This document shows, piece after piece, positions 10,026 to 19,300 of a DNA stretch of 64,000 nucleotides. The notes below the pieces were generated by a model. That model ran no database searches, was not told the DNA's origin, and worked only from the letters and a program-made list of their open reading frames with translations. The stretch lies in assembly GCF_000718785.1 (NCBI RefSeq), contig NZ_JOCA01000028.1, positions 1 to 64,000 of the forward strand. Reading direction: 5' to 3'. The position numbers and the translations under genes are program-made. Position 1 is the stretch's first letter. Each line of letters begins with the position of its first letter. Source of the stretch: Streptomyces sp. NRRL WC-3626. GTDB taxonomy: Bacteria > Actinomycetota > Actinomycetes > Streptomycetales > Streptomycetaceae.

Positions 10026-10703
10026 ATGGTGCAGAAGGCCAAGATCCTCCTGGTCGATGACCGGCCGGAGAATCTGCTCGCGCTGGAGGCCATCCTCTCG
10101 GCGCTCGATCAGACGCTGGTGCGGGCATCGTCCGGGGAAGAAGCACTCAAGGCACTGCTCACGGACGATTTCGCGGTCATTCTGCTGGACGTCCAGATGC
10201 CGGGCATGGACGGTTTCGAGACCGCCGCGCACATCAAACGGCGGGAGCGGACCCGGGACATCCCGATCATCTTTCTCACCGCGATCAACCACGGCCCGCA
10301 CCACACCTTCCGCGGGTACGCGGCGGGCGCGGTCGACTACATCTCCAAACCGTTCGACCCGTGGGTGCTGCGGGCGAAGGTGTCGGTCTTCGTCGAGCTG
10401 TACATGAAGAACTGTCAGCTGCGGGAGCAGGCGGCGCTGCTGCGGCTCCAGCTGGAGGGCGGCGAGAAGGACGCGGTCGAGTCCAAGGAGTCGGCGGGGC
10501 TGCTCGCCGAGCTGTCGGCGCGGCTCGCCGCCGTCGAGGAGCAGGCCGAGGCTCTCACCAAGCAGCTCAACGACGAGTCGACCGACGCGGCCGCGGTGGC
10601 CACGGCGGCCCATCTGGAGCGCAAGCTCACGGGGTTGCGGCGGGCGCTGGACGCCCTGGAGCCCGGTACGGGCAGCGCCTCGTCGGTGCCGTCGCAGAAC
10701 TGA
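10026..10703 (+). CDS. osaB: OsaB-type response regulator with coiled-coil output
   Basis: A 225-residue response regulator. The receiver domain covers residues 1-125: KILLVDD, acceptor Asp in ILLDVQMPGMDG, Thr in FLTA and Lys in YISKPFDP. The remainder (about 130-225) is a charged helical region rich in Glu, Ala, Leu and Gln, and no DNA-binding HTH is visible. Output is therefore likely protein-protein rather than direct DNA binding. The S. coelicolor homologue is essential for aerial growth under osmotic stress and partners OsaA. The start ATG at 10026 follows GAGGAGGGCGGGCC; earlier in-frame starts lack a ribosome site. Confidence 0.9.
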   Translation: MVQKAKILLVDDRPENLLALEAILSALDQTLVRASSGEEALKALLTDDFAVILLDVQMPGMDGFETAAHIKRRERTRDIPIIFLTAINHGPHHTFRGYAAGAVDYISKPFDPWVLRAKVSVFVELYMKNCQLREQAALLRLQLEGGEKDAVESKESAGLLAELSARLAAVEEQAEALTKQLNDESTDAAAVATAAHLERKLTGLRRALDALEPGTGSASSVPSQN

Positions 10704-10859
10704 AGCCGTATGCGCGGCTGTTGACGGGGCATCCCATCCACCGTGGACATGAGGCCGCACCCACCGCGCGTCAACTCCGCGCCTCGGCAAGTGCGACACG
10801 AACGGGTGAAGCATCCGCCGCGCGTGTCACCTGCCGTCTCCACCGGTAACCTCACACCC

Positions 10860-13565
10860 ATGGCCTCACGTCCCTCCGCAGCCAGGAAGCCGCCCGCGAA
10901 GAAGGCGGCCGCTCCGGCGAAGAAGGCCGCTGCCAAGAAGGCCCCGGCGAAGAAGGCTCCCGCCAAGAAGGCCCCGGCGAAGAAGCCCGCGCCCGCGCCG
11001 GCCCCGAATCCGACCAACGGTGTGTACCGGCTCGTCCGCGCCCTCTGGCTGGGCCTCGCGCACGCCGTGGGCGCCGTCTTCCGCGGCATAGGACAGGGCG
11101 CCAAGAACCTCGACCCCGCGCACCGCAAGGACGGTCTGGCGCTGCTGCTGCTCGCCGTCGCCCTGATCGTCGCCGCGGGCACCTGGGCCGACCTGAAGGG
11201 CCCCGTCGGCGACCTCGTGGAGATCCTGGTCGCCGGAGCCTTCGGCCGGCTCGACCTGCTGGTGCCGATCCTGGTCGCCGTCATCGCCGTACGGTTCATC
11301 CGGCACCCGGAGAAGCCGGAGGCCAACGGACGGATCGTCATCGGCCTGTCCGCGCTCGTCATCGGCGTCCTCGGGCAGATCCACATCGCCTGCGGCTCAC
11401 CCGCGCGCAGCGACGGCATGCAGGCCATAAGGGACGCCGGCGGGCTCATCGGCTGGGGCGCGGCCACGCCGCTGTCGTCCACCATGACCGACGTCCTCGC
11501 CGTACCGCTGCTGGTGCTGCTCACGGTCTTCGGGCTGCTGGTCGTCACCGCCACCCCCGTCAACGCGATTCCGCAGCGTCTGCGGCAGCTCGGGGTGCGG
11601 CTCGGCATCGTCCACGACGCCGGCCCCGAGGAGTTCGGCGAGGACGACGAGCGCTACGAGCGGCAGTGGCGCGACTCGCTGCCCGCGAGCCGCGGCAGGG
11701 GCCGTCCGGCGCCCGAGCAGTACGACCCGGACGGCGCGGAGCCGGAGGTGCCGTCCCGGCGCCGGGGCCGCCCCCGCAGGTCCGCGGTGCCCCAGCCGGC
11801 CATGGACCGGCAGATGGACGCCGTGGACGTGGCAGCCGCCGCGGCCGCCGCGCTCGACGGCGCCGTACTGCACGGCATGCCGCCCTCGCCGATCGTCGCC
11901 GACCTGACCCAGGGCGTCAGCGTCGGCGACCGCGAGCCGACCACCCCCACGCCGGTACCGGCCGCCCGCCCGCGGCAGGAGGAGCCGAAGCGGGAGAAGC
12001 CGCCCGCGGGCGTCCTGGACATGACCAAGGCGCCGCCCCGGGAACCCCGCGACCTGCCGCCCCGCGCGGAGCAGCTCCAGCTCTCCGGCGACATCACCTA
12101 CTCCCTGCCCTCCCTCGACCTGCTCACCCGCGGCGGACCCGGCAAGGCGCGCAGCGCCGCCAACGACCTCATCGTCGACGCGCTGCGGAAGGTCTTCACG
12201 GAGTTCAAGGTGGACGCCGCCGTCACCGGCTTCACCCGCGGTCCGACGGTCACCCGCTACGTGGTGGAACTCGGCCCCGCCGTGAAGGTCGAGCGGGTGA
12301 CCGCTCTCACCAAGAACATCGCGTACGCCGTCGCCAGCCCGGACGTGCGGATCATCAGCCCGATCCCCGGCAAGTCCGCGGTCGGCATCGAGATCCCGAA
12401 CACGGACCGGGAGATGGTCAACCTCGGTGACGTACTGCGGCTCGCGGAGTCCGCCGAGGACGACGACCCGATGCTGGTCGCCTTCGGCAAGGACGTCGAG
12501 GGCGGCTACGTCATGGACTCGCTGGCGAAGATGCCGCACATGCTGGTCGCCGGCGCAACAGGGTCCGGAAAGTCGTCCTGCATCAACTGCCTGATCACCT
12601 CGGTCATGATGCGGGCGACCCCGGAGGACGTCCGGATGATCCTGGTCGACCCCAAGCGCGTGGAGCTCACCGCGTACGAGGGCATCCCGCACCTGATCAC
12701 GCCGATCATCACCAATCCCAAGCGGGCCGCCGAGGCGCTGCAGTGGGTCGTGCGCGAGATGGACCTGCGCTACGACGACCTGGCCGCCTACGGCTACCGG
12801 CACATCGACGACTTCAACCGCGCGGTGCGCGAGGGCAAGGCCAAGGCGCCCGAGGGCAGCGAGCGGGTGCTGCAGCCGTATCCGTACCTGCTGGTGATCG
12901 TCGACGAGCTGGCCGACCTCATGATGGTCGCCCCGCGCGACGTCGAGGACTCCATCGTGCGGATCACGCAGCTCGCGCGGGCGGCCGGCATCCATCTGGT
13001 GCTCGCCACGCAGCGGCCGTCGGTCGACGTGGTCACCGGTCTGATCAAGGCGAACGTGCCGTCCCGGCTGGCGTTCGCCACCTCCTCGCTCGCGGACTCA
13101 CGCGTCATCCTCGACCAGGCCGGCGCCGAGAAGCTGATCGGCAAGGGCGACGGGCTGTTCCTGCCGATGGGCGCGAACAAGCCCACGCGCATGCAGGGCG
13201 CGTTCGTGACCGAGGAGGAGGTCTCGGCGGTCGTACGGCACTGCAAGGAGCAGATGGCGCCCGTCTTCCGGGACGACGTCACCGTCGGGAGCAAGCAGAA
13301 GAAGGAGATCGACGAGGACATCGGCGACGACCTGGACCTGCTGTGCCAGGCGGCCGAGCTGGTCGTCTCCACCCAGTTCGGGTCGACGTCCATGCTCCAG
13401 CGCAAGCTGCGCGTCGGCTTCGCCAAGGCCGGCCGGCTGATGGACCTCATGGAGTCCCGGAACATCGTCGGACCGAGCGAGGGTTCGAAGGCTCGTGACG
13501 TTCTTGTGAAGCCTGACGACCTGGATGGCGTGCTCGGGCTGATCCGGGGGGAGTCTGAAGGGTAG
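10860..13565 (+). CDS. ftsK: DNA translocase FtsK/SpoIIIE
   Basis: A 901-residue septal DNA pump that clears chromosomes from sporulation and division septa. The N-terminus is an unusual Lys/Ala/Pro tract (repeated AKKAPAKK, about residues 8-45), like the tails of histone-H1-like proteins. Four or so membrane helices lie at about 85-240. A variable Pro/Arg-rich linker runs to about 400, then the RecA-like motor with Walker A GATGSGKSS (Lys571) and Walker B LLVIVDELADLM (Asp682). The C-terminal gamma winged helix ends in MESRNIVGPSEGSKARDVL, the part that reads polar chromosome motifs. The ATG at 10860 is chosen where the conserved N-terminus begins; the ribosome site is weak. Downstream of osaB by 156 bases. 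Confidence 0.95.
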   Translation: MASRPSAARKPPAKKAAAPAKKAAAKKAPAKKAPAKKAPAKKPAPAPAPNPTNGVYRLVRALWLGLAHAVGAVFRGIGQGAKNLDPAHRKDGLALLLLAVALIVAAGTWADLKGPVGDLVEILVAGAFGRLDLLVPILVAVIAVRFIRHPEKPEANGRIVIGLSALVIGVLGQIHIACGSPARSDGMQAIRDAGGLIGWGAATPLSSTMTDVLAVPLLVLLTVFGLLVVTATPVNAIPQRLRQLGVRLGIVHDAGPEEFGEDDERYERQWRDSLPASRGRGRPAPEQYDPDGAEPEVPSRRRGRPRRSAVPQPAMDRQMDAVDVAAAAAAALDGAVLHGMPPSPIVADLTQGVSVGDREPTTPTPVPAARPRQEEPKREKPPAGVLDMTKAPPREPRDLPPRAEQLQLSGDITYSLPSLDLLTRGGPGKARSAANDLIVDALRKVFTEFKVDAAVTGFTRGPTVTRYVVELGPAVKVERVTALTKNIAYAVASPDVRIISPIPGKSAVGIEIPNTDREMVNLGDVLRLAESAEDDDPMLVAFGKDVEGGYVMDSLAKMPHMLVAGATGSGKSSCINCLITSVMMRATPEDVRMILVDPKRVELTAYEGIPHLITPIITNPKRAAEALQWVVREMDLRYDDLAAYGYRHIDDFNRAVREGKAKAPEGSERVLQPYPYLLVIVDELADLMMVAPRDVEDSIVRITQLARAAGIHLVLATQRPSVDVVTGLIKANVPSRLAFATSSLADSRVILDQAGAEKLIGKGDGLFLPMGANKPTRMQGAFVTEEEVSAVVRHCKEQMAPVFRDDVTVGSKQKKEIDEDIGDDLDLLCQAAELVVSTQFGSTSMLQRKLRVGFAKAGRLMDLMESRNIVGPSEGSKARDVLVKPDDLDGVLGLIRGESEG

Positions 13566-13816
13566 GCGAACCGGAGGCGGCCGTCGCCGCCGGGATCCCG
13601 GTCGGCCGATCGTGACCTCCTCGTAAGCGATCATTGAGCAACCGTTTCCCGTCGGCGTACGTCAAGTTGAGGGAAACTGCAAACCGCAGTCCCATCATCG
13701 GGATGTCGGGCCATTCCGATGGCGTACAAGTCCGACCGCCCGGTTGCCCCACCCTCTCGTACCCCTCCTAGACTGAACCTCCAGCACAGGCGGCTACACG
13801 CTCGAAAGGCGCCCCC

Positions 13817-14653
13817 GTGTCCATCGGCAACTCCCCTGAAGACGAGCGTCCCTTCGAAGACGTTTCCGAGGAAGCCCGCCCCTCCGTCGGCCGAGCACTG
13901 CAGCAGGCGCGCATCGCCGCGGGGCTCACCGTCGACGACGTCAGTACCGCCACCCGCGTCCGTATCGGCATCGTGCGTGCCATCGAGGCCGACGACTTCG
14001 CGCCCTGCGGCGGCGACGTCTACGCGCGCGGGCACATCCGGACCCTGGCCAAGGCCGTGCGCCTCGACCCCGCCCCGCTCATCGAACGGTTCGAGGCCGA
14101 CCACGGCGGCGGCCGTCCGGCCCCGACCCCTGCCGCCCCGCTGTTCGAGGCGGAACGCATCCGTCCGGAGCGGCGCGGACCCAACTGGACCGCCGCCATG
14201 GTCGCCGCGATCGTCGTCGTGATCGGCTTCGTCGGATTCACGATGGTCAAGGGCGGTGACGACGACGGAGCCAAGGAGAACGTCGCCGAGGGCACCCAGC
14301 CCTCCAAGTCGGCCACCCCCACCCCCAAGTCCGAGAAGACCGCCGCACCCGAGCCGGAGCCGTCGGACAGCGCCATCGCCGCCGCCCCGCAGGACAAGGT
14401 GACGGTCAAGGTCAGCGCCGCCGACGGACGCAGCTGGATCTCCGCCAAGGAACACAGCGGCCGACTGCTGTTCGACGGACTGCTCAAGCAGGGCGATTCC
14501 AAGACCTTCCAGGACAGCACCAAGATCAATCTGGTCCTCGGTGACGCCGGCGCGATCGACCTGTTCGTGAACGGCAAGAAGATCGAGGACGACTGGCAGC
14601 CGGGCGCCGTCGAGCGCCTGACCTACACCAAGGGCGACCCGCAGGCCGGATGA
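13817..14653 (+). CDS. RodZ-like HTH membrane protein (DUF4115)
   Basis: A 278-residue bitopic protein. An Xre-type helix-turn-helix spans about residues 20-95 (LQQARIAAGLTVDDVSTATRVRIGIVRAIEADDF, then VYARGHIRTLAKAV). A single membrane span MVAAIVVVIGFVGFTMV lies near 130-147, followed by an extracellular acidic Pro/Thr linker and a DUF4115 beta domain (WISAKEHSGRLLFDGLLKQGDS). This is the architecture of RodZ, which tethers the cytoskeleton to the wall machinery; actinobacterial members next to ftsK are little studied. GTG start with weak AAGG upstream. Confidence 0.85.
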   Translation: MSIGNSPEDERPFEDVSEEARPSVGRALQQARIAAGLTVDDVSTATRVRIGIVRAIEADDFAPCGGDVYARGHIRTLAKAVRLDPAPLIERFEADHGGGRPAPTPAAPLFEAERIRPERRGPNWTAAMVAAIVVVIGFVGFTMVKGGDDDGAKENVAEGTQPSKSATPTPKSEKTAAPEPEPSDSAIAAAPQDKVTVKVSAADGRSWISAKEHSGRLLFDGLLKQGDSKTFQDSTKINLVLGDAGAIDLFVNGKKIEDDWQPGAVERLTYTKGDPQAG

Positions 14654-14746
14654 TCCGGCCCGAAGGGCGCGTCCGCGACGGGGTTGGCCATGATCGGCCA
14701 ACCCCGTCGACGTGGGGTGTCAGCCAGACGAAGTAGTCTTGAGCCC

Positions 14747-16222
14747 ATGCCTGAACGCCGTACCGTCGCACTCGTCACCCTTGGCTGCGCCCGTAACGAG
14801 GTGGACTCGGAGGAGCTCGCAGGCCGTTTGGAGGCGGACGGCTGGCAGCTCGTGGAGGACGCCGAGGACGCGGACGTCGCCGTCGTCAACACCTGCGGCT
14901 TCGTCGAGGCCGCCAAGAAGGACTCGGTCGACGCCCTCCTGGAGGCCAACGACCTCAAGGGCCACGGGAGAACCCAGGCCGTCGTGGCCGTGGGCTGCAT
15001 GGCCGAGCGATACGGCAAGGAACTCGCCGAGGCGCTCCCCGAGGCCGACGGCGTGCTCGGCTTCGACGACTACACCGACATCTCCGACCGCCTCCAGACC
15101 ATCCTGAACGGCGGCATCCACGCCTCCCACACCCCGCGCGACCGGCGCAAGCTGCTGCCGATCAGCCCGGCCGAGCGGCAGGACTCCGCCGCCTCCGTCG
15201 CCCTTCCGGGCCACGGCCCGGTGGACCTCCCCGAGGGCCTCGCCCCCGCCTCCGGCCCCCGCGCGCCGCTGCGCCGCCGGCTGGACGGCTCCCCGGTCGC
15301 CTCGGTGAAGCTCGCCTCCGGCTGCGACCGGCGCTGCTCCTTCTGCGCCATCCCGTCCTTCCGCGGCTCCTTCATCTCGCGCCGCCCCAGCGACGTGCTG
15401 AACGAGACGCGCTGGCTGGCCGAACAGGGCGTCAAGGAGATCATGCTGGTCTCCGAGAACAACACCTCCTACGGCAAGGACCTGGGAGACATCCGCCTGC
15501 TGGAGTCCCTGCTGCCCGAGCTCGCCGAGGTCGACGGCCTGGAGCGGGTGCGGGTCAGCTACCTCCAGCCGGCCGAGATGCGGCCCGGCCTGATCGACGT
15601 GCTGACCTCCACCCCGAAGGTCGCCCCGTACTTCGACCTGTCCTTCCAGCACTCCGCGCCGGACGTGCTGCGCTCGATGCGCCGCTTCGGCGACACCGAC
15701 CGGTTCCTGGAGCTGCTCGACACCATCCGGAGCAAGGCCCCCCAGGCCGGTGTGCGCTCCAACTTCATCGTCGGCTTCCCCGGCGAGTCCGAGGCCGACT
15801 TCGCCGAGCTGGAGCGCTTCCTGAACCACGCGCGGCTGGACGCCATCGGCGTCTTCGGCTACTCCGACGAGGAGGGCACCGAGGCCGCGACGTACGACCG
15901 CAAGCTGGACGAGGAGGTCGTCGCCGAGCGGCTGGCCCAGGTCTCCCGGCTGGCCGAGGAACTGGTCTCGCAGCGCGCCGAGGAGCGGCTCGGCGAGACC
16001 GTGCACGTGCTGGTGGAGTCCGTCGACGAGACGGAGGGCGTGTACGGCCGTGGGGCGCACCAGGCGCCCGAGACGGACGGCCAGGTGCTGCTCACGAGCG
16101 GCGAGGGGCTGACCGTCGGCCGTATGGTCGAGGCGAAGGTGGTCGGCACGGAAGGTGTCGACCTGGTGGCGGAGCCGCTGTTCCAGGGTGCGCCCGCGTG
16201 GAGCGAGGAGGCGGGCAGATGA
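14747..16222 (+). CDS. rimO: Ribosomal protein S12 methylthiotransferase RimO
   Basis: A 491-residue radical-SAM enzyme that adds a methylthio group to the conserved Asp of ribosomal protein S12. The N-terminal UPF0004 domain supplies three cluster cysteines ([25 protein letters not shown]). The radical SAM motif [10 protein letters not shown] holds Cys193, Cys197 and Cys200. A C-terminal TRAM domain covers about 420-480. A family variation is a roughly 40-residue Pro/Arg-rich insertion before the SAM motif. The stop overlaps the pgsA ATG (ATGA), so the two are translationally coupled. Start at 14747 because homology begins at [14 protein letters not shown]. Confidence 0.93.
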   Translation: MPERRTVALVTLGCARNEVDSEELAGRLEADGWQLVEDAEDADVAVVNTCGFVEAAKKDSVDALLEANDLKGHGRTQAVVAVGCMAERYGKELAEALPEADGVLGFDDYTDISDRLQTILNGGIHASHTPRDRRKLLPISPAERQDSAASVALPGHGPVDLPEGLAPASGPRAPLRRRLDGSPVASVKLASGCDRRCSFCAIPSFRGSFISRRPSDVLNETRWLAEQGVKEIMLVSENNTSYGKDLGDIRLLESLLPELAEVDGLERVRVSYLQPAEMRPGLIDVLTSTPKVAPYFDLSFQHSAPDVLRSMRRFGDTDRFLELLDTIRSKAPQAGVRSNFIVGFPGESEADFAELERFLNHARLDAIGVFGYSDEEGTEAATYDRKLDEEVVAERLAQVSRLAEELVSQRAEERLGETVHVLVESVDETEGVYGRGAHQAPETDGQVLLTSGEGLTVGRMVEAKVVGTEGVDLVAEPLFQGAPAWSEEAGR

Positions 16223-17097
16223 CGGGTGTCCCGGCATCGGCGGCGGGTGGCCCCTCCGCGAGGAGGGCGGCGGGTACCGCAGCCGGAGGTCTGTCGGCGT
16301 CCGGCCGTACCCTCGCGCGCGAGGCCCGGGGCACGGCCCCGGGGGCGTCCGGCGGCGGACCGGCCCGGCGCACCGCGCACGGCCCGGGAGGCGCCCCGGC
16401 GCACGGCGACGAGACGACCACCCCGGCGACCGCGCCCCTGGACGGCCTCGACACCGAGGACGGCACCAGGCCCGCACGCGGTGCGAAGGTCGTGGCGGCG
16501 GCCGTCAACCAGGCCAGCGTCTGGAACATCGCCAACCTGCTGACCATGCTGCGGCTGCTGCTGGTGCCCGCGTTCGTGATGCTGATGCTCGCCGACGGCG
16601 GCTACGACCCGGCGTGGCGGTCGTTCGCCTGGGCGGCCTTCGCCGTCGCCATGATCACCGACCTGTTCGACGGTCATCTGGCGCGCACCTACGACCTCGT
16701 CACCGACTTCGGGAAGATCGCCGACCCCATCGCCGACAAGGCGATCATGGGCGCGGCGCTGATCTGTCTCTCCTCGCTGGGTGATCTTCCGTGGTGGGTC
16801 ACGGGAATCATCCTCGGCCGGGAACTCGGCATCACCCTTCTGCGTTTCCTGGTCATTCGCTACGGCGTGATCCCGGCCAGCCGAGGGGGCAAGCTCAAGA
16901 CCCTCACCCAGGGCATCGCCGTCGGCATGTACGTACTGGCGCTGACGGGGTGGCTGGCCACGCTGCGGTGGTGGGTCATGGCCGCGGCGGTCGTACTGAC
17001 CGTGGCGACCGGGCTCGACTATGTGAAACAGGCCATTGTGCTGCGCAGGCAGGGAATCGCCGACCGCAAGGCGGCGTTGGAGGAGAAGGAAGCGTGA
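16219..17097 (+). CDS. pgsA: CDP-diacylglycerol--glycerol-3-phosphate 3-phosphatidyltransferase
   Basis: A 292-residue membrane enzyme of phosphatidylglycerol and cardiolipin synthesis. The CDP-alcohol phosphotransferase signature D-x2-DG-x2-AR-x8-G-x3-D-x3-D is visible as [27 protein letters not shown] split across residues from Asp148. Several hydrophobic helices lie at 105-270. A non-conserved, Gly/Ala/Pro-rich head of about 90 residues precedes the first helix and is longer than typical PgsA (about 190 residues); an internal start near [13 protein letters not shown] would give the usual length, but the ATGA overlap with rimO favours the long form. The stop overlaps cinA by GTGA. Confidence 0.9.
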   Translation: MTGVPASAAGGPSARRAAGTAAGGLSASGRTLAREARGTAPGASGGGPARRTAHGPGGAPAHGDETTTPATAPLDGLDTEDGTRPARGAKVVAAAVNQASVWNIANLLTMLRLLLVPAFVMLMLADGGYDPAWRSFAWAAFAVAMITDLFDGHLARTYDLVTDFGKIADPIADKAIMGAALICLSSLGDLPWWVTGIILGRELGITLLRFLVIRYGVIPASRGGKLKTLTQGIAVGMYVLALTGWLATLRWWVMAAAVVLTVATGLDYVKQAIVLRRQGIADRKAALEEKEA

Positions 17098-17639
17098 GTT
17101 CCGGGGCCGCCGAGGTGGTGCGACTACTCACCGTGAACGGTGCGACGCTGGCCGTCGCGGAGTCGCTGACCGGTGGACTCGTGGCGGCGGAGATCACTTC
17201 GGTGCCGGGGGCGTCCAAGGTGTTCCGGGGCTCGGTGACGGCGTACGCCACCGCACTCAAGCGTGACCTGCTCGACGTGGACGCCACCCTGCTGGCGGAG
17301 CGCGGCGCGGTGGATCCGCAGGTGGCGGCCCAGATGGCGGCCGGCGTACGCAAGGCGCTGGGTGCCGACTGGGGTATCGCCACCACCGGCGTCGCCGGTC
17401 CGGACGCCCAGGACGGGCAGGACGTCGGCACGGTTTTCGTGGCCGTGGACGGTCCGGCCGGGCCCGGTTCGCTTTCCGCCGGCGGCGGAAAAGTGGAGCG
17501 TCTGCGGTTGAACGGCGACCGCGCGGAAATTCGTATGGAGAGTGTACGGAGCGTACTCGCACTGCTTCTGACGGAGCTTGTGGGCGAACAGACCGGAAAT
17601 GAGCGGGCACAGGATACGGAACGGAACGGGGGGTTTTGA
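17094..17639 (+). CDS. cinA: CinA C-terminal-domain protein (nicotinamide-nucleotide amidase type)
   Basis: A 181-residue protein equal to the C-terminal domain of CinA (PncC family), which deamidates nicotinamide mononucleotide in NAD recycling. Conserved blocks are TLAVAESLTGGLVAAEITSV, FRGSVTAYATALKRDLLDV, WGIATTGVAGPD and GTVFVAV. The N-terminal MoaB-like half of full CinA is absent, as is usual in Streptomyces. GTG start inside the pgsA stop with GGAGGAGAAGGA upstream, so translation is coupled. Confidence 0.9.
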   Translation: MSSGAAEVVRLLTVNGATLAVAESLTGGLVAAEITSVPGASKVFRGSVTAYATALKRDLLDVDATLLAERGAVDPQVAAQMAAGVRKALGADWGIATTGVAGPDAQDGQDVGTVFVAVDGPAGPGSLSAGGGKVERLRLNGDRAEIRMESVRSVLALLLTELVGEQTGNERAQDTERNGGF

Positions 17640-17752
17640 TGTTTGCAGCCCTGAGTGAACACGACATCGCTCCCCGCACGGCCGCGGCGCGAGGCGGTAC
17701 GGTGGGGCGAGAAGGATGCGGCTACGCGGTCCGAGGAGGGAGCCACCGATGA
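17639..17752 (+). CDS. Possible 37-residue coupled small ORF between cinA and clgR
   Basis: An ATG shares one base with the cinA stop (TGATG), and the ORF ends in a TGA that overlaps the clgR ATG (ATGA). It would encode a 37-residue basic peptide starting [16 protein letters not shown] with no known domain. Its exact fit between two coupled genes is suggestive, but clgR has its own strong ribosome site inside this ORF, and no protein homology is recognised. May be chance. Confidence 0.3.
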   Translation: MFAALSEHDIAPRTAAARGGTVGREGCGYAVRGGSHR

Positions 17753-18129
17753 TTCTGCTCCGTCGCCTGCTGGGTGACGTGCTGCGTCGGCAGCGCCAAC
17801 GCCAGGGCCGTACTCTGCGCGAAGTCTCCTCGTCCGCCCGAGTCTCACTCGGCTATCTCTCCGAGGTGGAGCGGGGGCAGAAGGAGGCTTCCTCCGAGCT
17901 GCTCTCCGCCATCTGCGACGCGCTGGACGTACGGATGTCCGAGCTCATGCGGGAAGTGAGTGACGAGCTCGCTCTCGCCGAACTGGCCCAGTCTGCTGCA
18001 GCGACCCCCAGCGAGCCCGTACCCACGCCGGTGCGTCCGATGCTGGGTTCCGTCTCGGTGACCGGTGTGCCACCGGAACGGGTGACCATCAAGGCGCCCG
18101 CCGAGGCGGTGGACGTCGTCGCCGCGTGA
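17749..18129 (+). CDS. clgR: ClgR-family transcriptional regulator
   Basis: A 126-residue Xre-type DNA-binding protein. The helix-turn-helix fills residues 10-70 ([42 protein letters not shown]). The position after pgsA-cinA matches ClgR, the activator of clpP1, clpC and lon in Streptomyces and mycobacteria. The protein ends in VDVVAA: a C-terminal Ala-Ala is the type of tail by which ClgR is turned over by the ClpP it activates, giving feedback control. ATG at 17749 preceded by GAGGAGGG; an in-frame ATG at 17716 is less likely. Confidence 0.85.
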   Translation: MILLRRLLGDVLRRQRQRQGRTLREVSSSARVSLGYLSEVERGQKEASSELLSAICDALDVRMSELMREVSDELALAELAQSAAATPSEPVPTPVRPMLGSVSVTGVPPERVTIKAPAEAVDVVAA

Positions 18130-18170
18130 GCGTGATGCTCCGCGCCTGCGCGGTATGAAGATGTGAGATG

Positions 18171-18222
18171 CCCCGGCAGGGGCCCTTCCGGAACATCAGG
18201 AGGGGCGCCACCGGGGTTTTCG
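18171..18222 (+). terminator. Probable terminator after clgR
   Basis: CCCCGGcagggGCCCTTCC is matched by GGAGGGGCGCCACCGGGG with one internal bulge, then TTTT. It stands about 40 bases after the clgR stop and probably ends the rimO-pgsA-cinA-clgR transcript. The T tract is short. Confidence 0.5.
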
Positions 18223-18313
18223 CATGCCCGGACCCTGTCGCGGTGCGTTTGCCGGTGCGTCGCACGGCGGTCATCGTGGAGGGACGAGGCGGGGGCCGGC
18301 TACGGAGGTGCGG

Positions 18314-18784
18314 ATGTACGTCGTGAAGAGCCCGTTGTCCGACGAGAACCTGAAGACCGTGTCCGAGGCGCTGCAGGGCGCCCTGGTCGACCTGGTGGAT
18401 CTCGCCCTGGTGGCCAAACAGATCCACTGGAACGTGGTCGGGCAGCGTTTCCGGTCCGTGCACCTCCAGCTCGACGAGGTGGTGAGCCTCGCGCGTGCGC
18501 ACTCCGACACCGTGGCGGAGCGTGCCGCGGCACTCGGCGTCTCACCCGACGGGCGGGCCGCGACCGTGGCCGTCGGCAGCGGCATCGGGGTGACACCGGA
18601 GGGCTGGGTCGACGACACGACCGCGGTGGGCACACTCGTGGAGGCGCTGGGCGCGGTGATCACCCGGATGCGGGAGCGGGTCGCGGCGACCGACGCACCG
18701 GACCCGGTGAGCCAGGACATCCTCATCACGATCACCGCGGATCTGGAGAAGCAGCACTGGATGTTCCAGGCCGAGAACGGGTGA
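18314..18784 (+). CDS. dpsB: Dps-family DNA-binding ferritin-like protein
   Basis: A 156-residue Dps protein that stores iron using peroxide and protects or compacts DNA as a dodecamer. The intersubunit ferroxidase residues are visible: His in AKQIHWNVVG, His and Asp in SVHLQLDEV, Glu in HSDTVAE. The core is four helices with the short BC helix near 85-100. There is no long basic tail, so DNA binding may be weak. The position corresponds to DpsB of S. coelicolor. ATG at 18314 has GGAGG 8 bases upstream. Monocistronic after the clgR terminator. Confidence 0.9.
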   Translation: MYVVKSPLSDENLKTVSEALQGALVDLVDLALVAKQIHWNVVGQRFRSVHLQLDEVVSLARAHSDTVAERAAALGVSPDGRAATVAVGSGIGVTPEGWVDDTTAVGTLVEALGAVITRMRERVAATDAPDPVSQDILITITADLEKQHWMFQAENG

Positions 18785-18883
18785 CGTGGTCCTCAGGAGC
18801 CGGGGTGCGCCCGTGTGCCCTCGGTGCGCCCTGTGCGCGGGGGCGAGCGGTCTCATAGCGTCGGCCCGGGGGTGGAGGAGGCC

Positions 18884-19138
18884 GTGACGACGGGGACCGT
18901 GGTGCGCCGGGGGATCGCTCTGGTACTGGGGGCGCTGTGGTGGTGGGCGGTGGTGCGACTGCTGCTGGTGCCCGGCGCCGGGGCGGTGGAAGGGGCGGTC
19001 GCGGCCGGCGGGTGGGGGCTCAGCGTGCTGCCGGTGCACTGTGTGCCGAAGGCGCGGGCGGAGGGGGCGCTCGCGGCGGGGCGGTGGCGTCGGGCCTGGC
19101 GCGAGGGCGACGCGCGCCGGTTCTGCGGCGGGGCGTGA
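18884..19138 (+). CDS. Small membrane protein of unknown function
   Basis: An 84-residue product with a GTG start after GGAGGAG. Residues 8-28 form one hydrophobic span (GIALVLGALWWWAVVRLLLV), a second weaker span follows (EGAVAAGGWGLSVLPV), and the C-terminus is basic (ARAEGALAAGRWRRAWREG). No family recognised. It is convergent with nei. Base composition is even more G-rich than its neighbours, which makes the call less certain. Confidence 0.5.
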   Translation: MTTGTVVRRGIALVLGALWWWAVVRLLLVPGAGAVEGAVAAGGWGLSVLPVHCVPKARAEGALAAGRWRRAWREGDARRFCGGA

Positions 19139-19300
19139 GGACGGCGGGTGCGGCCGGCGGGTGGGGCTCGGCGTGCTGCCGGAGTGTGGGCGCTGTAGGG
19201 CGGTCAGTGACCGGGGTGAAGGGGTGGTCCGGCGGGGTTCGGCGCGTCGCTGGTGCGCGGGTGGCGGGAGCGGGCCCGGTGCGGGGCGACGCGGGCCGGG

